A stretch of DNA of 64,000 nt, taken from the NCBI GenBank assembly GCA_033782935.1, contig JAWQEG010000526.1, positions 769,501 to 833,500 of the forward strand, read 5' to 3'. The stretch is from Petrolisthes cinctipes (taxonomy: Eukaryota; Arthropoda; Malacostraca; Decapoda; Porcellanidae). The notes beneath the pieces were generated by a model. The model did no database searches. It saw only the letters and a program-made list of their open reading frames with translations, and was not told where the DNA came from. Both the position numbers and the translations under genes were made by a program. Positions 51,801 through 63,327 of this stretch are shown one piece after another. The stretch's first letter is position 1, and each line of letters starts with the position of its first letter.

Positions 51801-52878
51801 TATCGATTTTTTGGCACCTAAAATGTCGATTTTTAGCATGTTTTTAGCCTATATTTTGAAAATATTCTAGCACTGTGTAGGCATGTACAGATTGCTTCTG
51901 GGACCCCAAAATATTGAATTTTCGGGTGTTTTGAGCCTGAATTTGAGATATAAACTGGTACTGAAGATGCATGCATATATCGACTTTTGTGCACCTAAAA
52001 GATCGATTTTCAGTATGTTTTGAGCATGTATTTTGAAAATACTCTAACACGGAGTACGTATGTACAGATCGCTTCTGGGACCCCTAAATATCGAATTTTC
52101 GGGTGTTTTGGGACTGAATTTGAGATATCGACTTTTTGGCACCTAAAAGATCGATTTTTAGCATGTTTTTAGCCTATATTTTGAAAATATTCTAGCACTG
52201 AGTAGGCATGTACAGATTGCTTCTGGGACCCCAAAATATTGAACTTTCGGGTGTTTTGAGCCTGAATTTGAGATATAAACGGGTACAGAAGATACATGCA
52301 CATATTGACTTTGGGCACCAAAAATATCGATTTTCAGCATGTTTTGGGCCTGAATTTTGAAAATACTCTAACACGGAGTAGGCATGTACAGATCGCTTCT
52401 GGGACCCGAAAATATCGAATTTTCGGGTGTTTAGGGCCAGAATTTGAGATATAAACGGGTACTGAAGATGCATGCACATATCGACTTTTGTGCACCTAAA
52501 AGATCGATTTTCAGCATGTTTTGGGCCTGAATTTTGAAAATACTCTAACACGGAGTAGGCATGTACAGATCGCTTCTGGGACCCCAAAATATCGAATTTT
52601 CGGGTGTTTGGGGCAAAATTAGAAATATAAACGGGTACAGAAGATGCATGCACATATCGACTTTTGGGCACCTAAAAGATCGATTTTCAGTATGTTTTTG
52701 GCCTGTATTTTGAAAATACTCTAACACGGAGTAGACATGTACAGATACCGTCTGGGACCTCTAAATATCGAATTTTCGGGTGTTTTGGGACTGAATTTGA
52801 GATATCGATTTTTTGGCACCTAAAATGTCGATTTTTAGCATGTTTTTTGCCTATATTTTGAAAATATTCTAGCACTGT
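48850..52878 (+). repeat. Array segment: mixed units, one S missing
   Basis: Order is M-L-S, M-L-M-L-L-S, M-L-S, M-L-S, M-L-S, L-S, M-L-L-S. Between about 49704 and 49880 an M follows an L directly, so one S is absent, and the next L-L pair includes a hybrid that starts as S1 ('acccctaaat' at 50083) and continues as L2. Two L monomers have the extra A ('gaaaaatactc' at 50539 and 51536). The M after the S at 50840 has the 10-bp deletion (junction 50881). The S-M-L-L unit at 52202-52878 matches 46179-46855 (offset 6023), including 'acccgaaaat'. Confidence 0.86.
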
Positions 52879-54855
52879 GTAGGCATGTACAGATTGCTTC
52901 TGGGACCCCAAAATATTGAATTTTCGGGTGTTTTGAGCCTTAATTTGAGATATAAACGGGTACTGAAGATACATGCTCATATTGACTTTGGGCATCTAAA
53001 ATATCGATTTTCAGCATGTTTTGGGCCTGTATTTTGAAAATACTCTAACACTGAGTAGGCATGTACAGATTGCTTCCGGGACCCCAAAATATTGAATTTT
53101 CGGGTGTTTTGAGCCTGAATTTGAGATATAAACGGGTACTGAAGATGCATGCACATATCGACTTTTGTGCACCTAAAAGATCGATTTTCAGTATGTTTTT
53201 GGCCTGTATTTAGAAAATACTCTAACACGGAGTAGGCATGTACAGATACCTTCTGGGACCTCTAAATATCGAATTTTCGGGTATTTTGGGACTGAATTTG
53301 AGATATCGATTTTTTGGCACCTAAAAGATCGATTTTTAGCATGTTTTTAGCCTATATTTTGAAAATATTCTAGCACTGAGTAGGCATGTACAGATTGCTT
53401 CTGGGACCCCAAAATATTGAATTTTCGGTTGTTTTGAGACTGAAGTTGAGATATAAACGGGTACAGAAGATACATGCACATATTGACTTTGGGCACCAAA
53501 AATATCGATTTTCAGCATGTTTTGGGCCTGAATTTTGAAAATACTCTAACACGGAGTAGGCATGTACAGATCGCTTCTGGGACCCGAAAATATCGAATTT
53601 TCGGGTGTTTTTAACCTGAATTTGAGATATAAACGGGTACTGAAGATGCATGCACATATCGACTTTTGTGCACCTAAAAGATCGATTTTCAGTATGTTTT
53701 TGGCCTGTATTTTGAAAATACTCTAACACGGAGTAGGCATGTACAGATACCTTCTGGGACCTCTAAATATCGAATTTTCGTGTGTTTTGGGACTGAATTT
53801 GAGATATCGATTTTTTGGCACCTAAAATGTCGATTTTTAGCATGTTTTTAGCCTATATTTTGAAAATATTCTAGCACTGTGTAGGCATGTACAGATTGCT
53901 TCTGGGACACCAAAATATTGAATTTTCGGGTGTTTTGAGCCTGAATTTGAGATATAAACGGGTACTGAAGATGCATGCACATATCGACTTTTGTGCACCT
54001 AAAAGATCGATTTACAGTATGTTTTGAGCATGTATTTTGAAAATACTCTAACACGGAGTAGGCATGTACAGATCGCTTCTGGGACCCCTAAATATCGAAT
54101 TTTCGGGTGTTTTGGGACTGAATTTGAGATATCGACTTTTTGGCACCTAAAAGATCGATTTTTAGCATGTTTTTAGCCTATATTTTGAAAATATTCTAGC
54201 ACTGAGTAGGCATGTACAGATTGCTTCTGGGACCCCAAAATATTGAATTTTCGGGTGTTTTGAGCCTGAATTTGAGATTTAAACGGGTACTGAAGATGCA
54301 TGCACATATCGACTTCTGTGCACCTAAAAGATCGATTTTCAGTATGTTTTGAGCATGTATTTTGAAAATACTCTTACACGGAGTAGGCATGTACAGTTAC
54401 CTTCTGGGACCCCTAAATATCGAATTTTTGGGTGTTTTGGGACTGAATTTGAGATATCGACTTTTTGGCACCTAAAAGATCGATTTTTAGCATGTTTTTA
54501 GCCTATATTTTGAAAATACTCTAACACTGAGTAGGCATGTACAGATTGCTTCTGGGACCCCAAAATATTGAATTTTCGGGTGTTTTGAGCCTGAATTTGA
54601 GATATAAACGGGTACTGAAGATGCATGCACATATCGACTTTTGGGCACCTAAAAGATCGATTTTCAGTATGTTTTGAGCATGTATTTTGAAAATACTCTA
54701 ACACGGAGTAGGCATGTACAGGTCGCTTCTGGGACCCCTACATATCGAATTTTCGGGTGTTTTGGGACTGAATTTGATATATCGACTTTTTGGCACCTAA
54801 AAGATCGATTTTTAGCATGTTTTTAGCCTATATTTTGAAAATATTCTAGCACTGC
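52879..54855 (+). repeat. Array segment ending in a run of S-L dimers
   Basis: Two trimers (S landmarks 53336 and 53837) are followed by three consecutive S-L dimers of exactly 325 bp (S landmarks 53837, 54162, 54487 and 54812). This is the longest run without any M in the window. The dimers are not identical to one another: 'gatttaaac' at 54277, 'cttacacgg' at 54373 and 'cagttacc' at 54396 are each in one copy, so the run was not made by a single very recent event. Confidence 0.9.
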
Positions 54856-57800
54856 GTAGGCATGTACAGATTGCTTCTGGGACCCCAAAATATTGAATTT
54901 TCGGGTGTTTTGAGCCTGAATTTGAGATATAAACGGGTACAGAAGATACATGCACATATTGACTTTGGGCATCTAAAATATCGATTTTCAGCATGTTTTG
55001 GGCCTGTATTTTGAAAATACTCTAACACTAAGTAGGCATGTACAGATTGCTTCTAGGACCCCAAAATATTGAATTTTCGGGTGTTTTGAGCCTGAATTTG
55101 AGATATAAACGGGTACTGAAGATGCATGCACATATCGACTTTTGTGCACCTAAAAGATCGATTTTCAGTATGTTTTGAGCATGTATTTTGAAAATACTCT
55201 AACACGGAGTAGGCATGTACAGATCGCTTCTGGGACCCCTACATATCGAATTTTCGGGTGTTTTGGGACTGAATTTGAGATATCGACTTTTTGGCACCTA
55301 AAAGATCGATTTTTAGCATGTTTTTAGCCTATATTTTGAAAATATTCTAGCACTGAGTAGGCATGTACAGATTGCTTCTGGGACCCCAAAATATTGAATT
55401 TTCGGGTGTTTTGAGCCTGAATTTGAGATATAAATAAGTACAGAAGATACATGCACATATTGACTTTGGGCACCAAAAATATCGATTTTCAGCATGTTTT
55501 GGGCCTGAATTTTGAAAATACACTAACACGGAGTAGGGATGTATAGATCGCTTCTGGGACCCCAAAATATCGAATTTTCGGGTGTTTCGGGCCAGAATTT
55601 GAGATATAAACGGGTACAGAAGATGCATGCACATATCGACTTTTGGGCACCTAAAAGATCGATTTTCAGTATGTTTTTGGCCTGTATTTTGAAAATACTC
55701 TAACACGAAGTAGGCATGTACAGATACCTTCTGGGACCTCTAAATATCGAATTTTTGGGTGTTTTGGGACTGAATTTGAGATATCGACTTTTTGGCACCT
55801 AAAATGTCGATTTTTAGCATGTTTTTAGCCTATATTATGAAAATATTCTAGCACTGTGTAGGCATGTACAGATTGCTTCTGGGACCCCAAAATATTGAAT
55901 TTTCGGGTGTTTTGAGCCTGAATTTGAGATATAAACGGGTACAGAAGATACATGCACATATTGACTTTTGGCATCTAAAATATCGATTTTCAGTATGTTT
56001 TGGGCCTGTATTTTGAAAATACTCTAACACTGAGTAGGCATGTACAGATTGCTTCTGGGACCCCAAAATATTGAATTTTCGGGTGTTTTGAGCCTGAATT
56101 TGAGATATAAACGGGTACTGAAGATGCATGCACATATCGACTTTTGTGCACCTAAAAGATCGATTTTCAGTATGTTTTGAGCATGTATTTTGAAAATACT
56201 CTAACACGGAGTAGGCATGTACAGATCGCTTCTGGGACCCCTAAATATCGAATTTTCGGGTGTTTTGGGACTGAATTTGAGATATCGACTTTTTGGCACC
56301 TAAAAGATCGATTTTTAGCATGTTTTTAGCCTATATTTTGAAAATATTCTAGCACTGAGTAGGCATGTACAGATTGCTTCTGGGACCCCAAAATATTGAA
56401 TTTTCGGGTGTTTTGAGCCTGAATTTGAGATATAAACGGGTACAGAAGATACATGCACATATTGACTTTGGGCACCAAAAATATCGATTTTCAGCATGTT
56501 TTGGGCCTGAATTTTGAAAATACTCTAACACGGAGTAGGCATGTACAGATTGCTTCTAGGACCCCAAAATATCGAATTTTCGGGTATTTAGGGCCAGAAT
56601 TTGAGATATAAACGGGTACAGAAGATGCATACACATATCGACTTTTGGGCACCTAAAAGATCGATTTTCAGTATGTTTTTGGCCTGTATTTTGAAAATAC
56701 TCTAACACGGAGTAGGCATGTACAGATACCTTCTGGGACCTCTAAATATCGAATTTTCGGGTGTTTTGGGACTGAATTTGAGATATCGATTTTTTGGCAC
56801 CTAAAATGTCGATTTTTAGCATATTTTTAGCCTATATTTTGAAAATATTCTAGCACTGTGTAGGCATGTACAGATTGCTTCTGGGACCCCAAAATATTGA
56901 ATTTTCGGGTGTTTTGAGCCTGAATTTGAGATATAAACGGGTACAGAAGATACATGCACATATTGACTTTGGGCATCTAAAATATCGATTTTCAGCATGT
57001 TTTGGGCCTGTATTTTGAAAATACTCTAACACTAAGTAGGCATGTACAGATTGCTTCTAGGACACCAAAATATTGAATTTTCGGGTGTTTTGAGCCTGAA
57101 TTTGAGATATAAACGGGTACTGAAGATGCATGCACATATCGACTTTTGTGCACCTAAAAGATCGATTTTCAGTATGTTTTGAGCATGTATTTTGAAAATA
57201 CTCTAACACGGAGTAGGCATGTACAGGTCGCTTCTGGGACCCCTACATATCGAATTTTCGGGTGTTTTGGGACTGAATTTGAGATATCGACTTTTTGGCA
57301 CCTAAAAGATCGATTTTTAGCATGTTTTTAGCCTATATTTTGAAAATATTCTAGCACTGAGTAGGCATGTACAGATTGCTTCTGGGACCCCAAAATATTG
57401 AATTTTCGGGTGTTTTGAGCCTGAATTTGAGATATAAACGGGTACAGAAGATACATGCACATATTGACTTTGGGCACCAAAAATATCGATTTTCAGCATG
57501 TTTTGGGCCTGAATTTTGAAAATACTCTAACACGGAGTAGGCATGTACAGATCGCTTCTGGGACCCCAAAATATCGAATTTTCGGGTATTTAGGGCCAGA
57601 ATTTGAGATATAAACGGGTACAGAAGATGCATACACATATCGACTTTTGGGCACCTAAAAGATCGATTTTCAGTATGTTTTTGGCCTGTATTTTGAAAAT
57701 ACTCTAACACGGAGTAGGCATGTACAGATACCTTCTGGGACCTCTAAATATCGAATTTTCGGGTGTTTTGGGACTGAATTTGAGATATCGATTTTTTGGC

Positions 57801-58863
57801 ACCTAAAATGTCGATTTTTAGCATATTTTTAGCCTATATTTTGAAAATATTCTAGCACTGCGTAGGCATGTACAGATTGCTTCTGGGACCCCAAAATATT
57901 GAATTTTCGGGTGTTTTGAGCCTGAATTTGAGATATAAACGGGTACAGAAGATACATGCACATATTGACTTTGGGCATCTAAAATATCGATTTTCAGCAT
58001 GTTTTGGGCCTGTATTTTGAAAATACTCTAACACTAAGTAGGCATGTACAGATTGCTTCTAGGACCCCAAAATATTGAATTTTCGGGTGTTTTGAGCCTT
58101 AATTTGAGATATAAACGGGTACTGAAGATGCATGCACATATCGACTTTTGTGCACCTAAAAGATCGATTTTCAGTATGTTTTGAGCATGTATTTTGAAAA
58201 TACTCTAACACGGAGTAGGCATGTACAGATCGCTTCTGGGACCCCTACATATCGAATTTTCGGGTGTTTTGGGACTGAATTTGAGATATCGACTTTTTGG
58301 CACCTAAAAGATCGATTTTTAGCATGTTTTTAGCCTATATTTTGAAAATATTCTAGCACTGAGTAGGCATGTACAGATTGCTTCTGGGACCCCAAAATAT
58401 TGAATTTTCGGGTGTTTTGAGCCTGAATTTGAGATATAAACGGGTACAGAAGATACATGCACATATTGACTTTGGGCATCTAAAATATCGATTTTCAGCA
58501 TGTTTTGGGCCTGTATTTTGAAAATACTCTAACACTAAGTAGGCATGTACAGATTGCTTCTAGGACCCCAAAATATTGAATTTTCGGGTGTTTTGAGCCT
58601 GAATTTGAGATATAAACGGGTACTGAAGATGCATGCACATATCGACTTTTGTGCACCTAAAAGATCGATTTTCAGTATGTTTTGAGCATGTATTTTGAAA
58701 ATACTCTAACACGGAGTAGGCATGTACAGATCGCTTCTGGGACCCCTACATATCGAATTTTCGGGTGTTTTGGGACTGAATTTGAGATATCGACTTTTTG
58801 GCACCTAAAAGATCGATTTTTAGCATGTTTTTAGCCTATATTTTGAAAATATTCTAGCACTGA
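54856..58863 (+). repeat. Array segment: eight consecutive perfect-length trimers
   Basis: The S landmarks at 54812, 55313, 55814, 56315, 56816, 57317, 57818, 58319 and 58820 are each exactly 501 bp apart. Within it 56315-57316 and 57317-58318 are two nearly identical 1002-bp hexamers, sharing 'gggtatttaggg' (56581, 57583), 'gcatacacat' (56628, 57630) and 'gcatatttttagcc' (56819, 57821). New marks here, 'acccctacatatcg' and 'cactaagtagg', are rare outside the last 10 kb of the window. This is the most homogeneous section. Confidence 0.92.
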
Positions 58864-61183
58864 GTAGGCATGTACAGATTGCTTCTGGGACCACAAAATA
58901 TTGAATTTTCGGGTGTTTTGAGCCTGAATTTGAGATATAAATAAGTACAGAAGATACATGCACATATTGACTTTGGGCACCAAAAATATCGATTTTCAGC
59001 ATGTTTTGGGCCTGAATTTTGAAAATACACTAACACGGAGTAGGGATGTATAGATCGCTTCTGGGACCCCAAAATATCGAATTTTCGGGTGTTTCGGGCC
59101 AGAATTTGAGATATAAACGGGTACAGAAGATGCATGCACATATCGACTTTTGGGCACCTAAAAGATCGATTTTCAGTATGTTTTTGGCCTGTATTTTGAA
59201 AATACTCTAACACGAAGTAGGCATGTACAGATACCTTCTGGGACCTCTAAATATCGAATTTTTGGGTGTTTTGGGACTGAATTTGAGATATCGACTTTTT
59301 GGCACCTAAAATGTCGATTTTTAGCATGTTTTTAGCCTATATTATGAAAATATTCTAGCACTGTGTAGGCATGTACAGATTGCTTCTGGGACCCCAAAAT
59401 ATTGAATTTTCGGGTGTTTTGAGCCTGAATTTGAGATATAAACGGGTACAGAAGATACATGCACATATTGACTTTTGGCATCTAAAATATCGATTTTCAG
59501 TATGTTTTGGGCCTGTATTTTGAAAATACTCTAACACTGAGTAGGCATGTACAGATTGCTTCTGGGACCCCAAAATATTGAATTTTCGGGTGTTTTGAGC
59601 CTGAATTTGAGATATAAACGGGTACTGAAAATGCATACACATATCGACTTTTGTGCACCTAAAAGATCGATTTTCAGTATGTTTTGAGCATGTATTTTGA
59701 AAATACTCTAACACGGAGTAAGCATGTACAGATCGCTTCTGGGACCCCTAAATATCGAATTTTCGGGTGTTTTGGGACTGAATTTGAGATATCGACTTTT
59801 TGGCACCTAAAAGATCGATTTTTAGCATGTTTTTAGCCTATATTTTGAAAATATTCTAGCACAGAGTACAGATTGCTTCTGGGACCCCAAAATATTGAAT
59901 TTTCGGGTGTTTTGAGCCTGAATTTGAGATATAAACGGGTACAGAAGATACATGCACATATTGACTTTGGGCACCAAAAATATCGATTTTCAGTATGTTT
60001 TGGGCCTGTATTTTGAAAATACTCTAACACTGAGTAGGCATGTACAGATTGCTTCTGGGACCCCAAAATATTGAATTTTCGGGTGTTTTGAGCCTGAATT
60101 TGAGATATAAACGGGTACAGAAGATACATGCACATATTGACTTTTGGCATCTAAAATATCGATTTTCAGTATGTTTTGGGCCTGTATTTTGAAAATACTC
60201 TAACACGGAGTAGGCATGTACAGATCGCTTCTGGGACCTCTAAATATCGAATTTTCGTGTGTTTTGGGACTGAATTTGAGATATCGATTTTTTGGCACCT
60301 AATATGTCGATTTTTAGCATGTTTTTAGCCTATATTTTGAAAATATTCTAGCACTGTGTAGGCATGTACAGATTGCTTCTGGGACCCCAAAATATTGAAT
60401 TTTCGGGTGTTTTGAGCCTGAATTTGAGATATAAACGGGTACTGAAGATGCATGCACATATCGACTTTTGTGCACCTAAAAGATCGATTTTCAGTATGTT
60501 TTGAGCATGTATTTTGAAAATACTCTAACACGGAGTAGGCATGTACAGATCGCTTCTGGGACCCCTACATATCGAATTTTCGGGTGTTTTGGGACTGAAT
60601 TTGAGATATCGACTTTTTGGCACCTAAAAGATCGATTTTTAGCATGTTTTTAGCCTATATTTTGAAAATATTCTAGCACTGAGTAGGCATGTACAGATTG
60701 CTTCTGGGACCCCAAAATATTGAATTTTCGGGTGTTTTGAGCCTGAATTTGAGATATAAACGGGTACAGAAGATACATGCACATATTGACTTTGGGCACC
60801 AAAAATATCGATTTTCAGCATGTTTTGGGCCTGAATTTTGAAAATACTCTAACACGGAGTAGGCATGTACAGATCGCTTCTGGGACCCCAAAATATCGAA
60901 TTTTCGGGTATTTAGGGCCAGAATTTGAGATATAAACGGGTACAGAAGATGCATACACATATCGACTTTTGGGCACCTAAAAGATCGATTTTCAGTATGT
61001 TTTTGGCCTGTATTTTGAAAATACTCTAACACGGAGTAGGCATGTACAGATCGCTTCTGGGACCCCTACATATCGAATTTTCGGGTGTTTTGGGACTGAA
61101 TTTGAGATATCGACTTTTTGGCACCTAAAAGATCGATTTTTAGCATGTTTTTAGCCTATATTTTGAAAATATTCTAGCACTGA
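58864..61183 (+). repeat. 2320-bp block, tandem copy 1
   Basis: Order is M-L-S-M-L-S-M-M-S-L-S-M-L-S. Its first 1 kb repeats 55357-56360 at an offset of 3507 (seven 501-bp units), with 'aataagtacag' (58940), 'atacactaac' (59025), 'gtagggatgtatag' (59040) and 'tattatgaaaat' (59338). One M begins 'tagcacagagtacag' (59857), an 8-bp deletion distinct from the common 10-bp one. The M-M-S order, with no L, is unique to this block. Confidence 0.88.
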
Positions 61184-63327
61184 GTAGGCATGTACAGATT
61201 GCTTCTGGGACCCCAAAATATTGAATTTTCGGGTGTTTTGAGCCTGAATTTGAGATATAAATAAGTACAGAAGATACATGCACATATTGACTTTGGGCAC
61301 CAAAAATATCGATTTTCAGCATGTTTTGGGCCTGAATTTTGAAAATACACTAACACGGAGTAGGGATGTATAGATCGCTTCTGGGACCCCAAAATATCGA
61401 ATTTTCGGGTGTTTAGGGCCAGAATTTGAGATATAAACGGGTACAGAAGATGCATGCACATATCGACTTTTGGGCACCTAAAAGATCGATTTTCAGTATG
61501 TTTTTGGCCTGTATTTTGAAAATACTCTAACACGAAGTAGGCATGTACAGATACCTTCTGGGACCTCTAAATATCGAATTTTTGGGTGTTTTGGGACTGA
61601 ATTTGAGATATCGACTTTTTGGCACCTAAAATGTCGATTTTTAGCATGTTTTTAGCCTATATTATGAAAATATTCTAGCACTGTGTAGGCATGTACAGAT
61701 TGCTTCTGGGAACACAAAATATTGAATTTTCGGGTGTTTTGAGCCTGAATTTGAGATATAAACGGGTACAGAAGATACATGCACATATTGACTTTTGGCA
61801 TCTAAAATATCGATTTTCAGTATGTTTTGGGCCTGTATTTTGAAAATACTCTAACACTGAGTAGGCATGTACAGATTGCTTCTGGGACCCCAAAATATTG
61901 AATTTTCGGGTGTTTTGAGCCTGAATTTGAGATATAAACGGGTACTGAAAATGCATACACATATCGACTTTTGTGCATCTAAAAGATCGATTTTCAGTAT
62001 GTTTTGAGCATGTATTTTGAAAATACTCTAACACGGAGTAAGCATGAACAGATCGCTTCTGGGACCCCTAAATATCGAATTTTCGGGTGTTTTGGGACTG
62101 AATTTGAGATATCGACTTTTTGGCACCTAAAAGATCGATTTTTAGCATGTTTTTAGCCTATATTTTGAAAATATTCTAGCACAGAGTACAGATTGCTTCT
62201 GGGACCCCAAAATATTGAATTTTCGGGTGTTTTGAGCCTGAATTTGAGATATAAACGGGTACAGAAGATACATGCACATATTGACTTTGGGCACCAAAAA
62301 TATCGATTTTCAGTATGTTTTGGGCCTGTATTTTGAAAATACTCTAACACGGAGTAGGCATGTACAGATCGCTTCTGGGACCTCTAAATATCGAATTTTC
62401 GTGTGTTTTGGGACTGAATTTGAGATATCGATTTTTTGGCACCTAATATGTCGATTTTTAGCATGTTTTTAGCCTATATTTTGAAAATATTCTAGCACTG
62501 TGTAGGCATGTACAGATTGCTTCTGGGACCCCAAAATATTGAATTTTCGGGTGTTTTGAGCCTGAATTTGAGATATAAACGGGTACTGAAGATGCATGCA
62601 CATATCGACTTTTGTGCACCTAAAAGATCGATTTTCAGTATGTTTTGAGCATGTATTTTGAAAATACTCTAACACGGAGTAGGCATGTACAGATCGCTTC
62701 TGGGACCCCTAAATATCGAATTTTCGGGTGTTTTGGGACTGAATTTGAGATATCGACTTTTTGGCACCTAAAAGATCGATTTTTAGCATGTTTTTAGCCT
62801 ATATTTTGAAAATATTCTAGCACTGAGTAGGCATGTACAGATTGCTTCTGGGACCCCAAAATATTGAATTTTCGGGTGTTTTGAGCCTGAATTTGAGATA
62901 TAAACGGGTACAGAAGATACATGCACATATTGACTTTGGGCACCAAAAATATCGATTTTCAGCATGTTTTGGGCCTGAATTTTGAAAATACTCTAACACG
63001 GAGTAGGCATGTACAGATCGCTTCTGGGACCCCAAAATATCGAATTTTCGGGTATTTAGGGCCAGAATTTGAGATATAAACGGGTACAGAAGATGCATAC
63101 ACATATCGACTTTTGGGCACCTAAAAGATCGATTTTCAGTATGTTTTTGGTCTGTATTTTGAAAATACTCTAACACGGAGTAGGCATGTACAGATACCTT
63201 CTGGGACCTCTAAATATCGAATTTTCGGGTGTTTTGGGACTGAATTTGAGATATCGATTTTTTGGCACCTAAAATGTCGATTTTTAGCATATTTTTAGCC
63301 TATATTTTGAAAATATTCTAGCACTGT
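61184..63327 (+). repeat. 2320-bp block, tandem copy 2, minus one M
   Basis: Order is M-L-S-M-L-S-M-S-L-S-M-L-S. It shares the marks of copy 1, including the 8-bp deletion ('tagcacagagtacag' at 62177). The offset falls from 2320 to 2144 after about 62310, the loss of one 176-bp M from the M-M pair. What is left is an S-M-S unit without L, seen only here. Confidence 0.88.
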
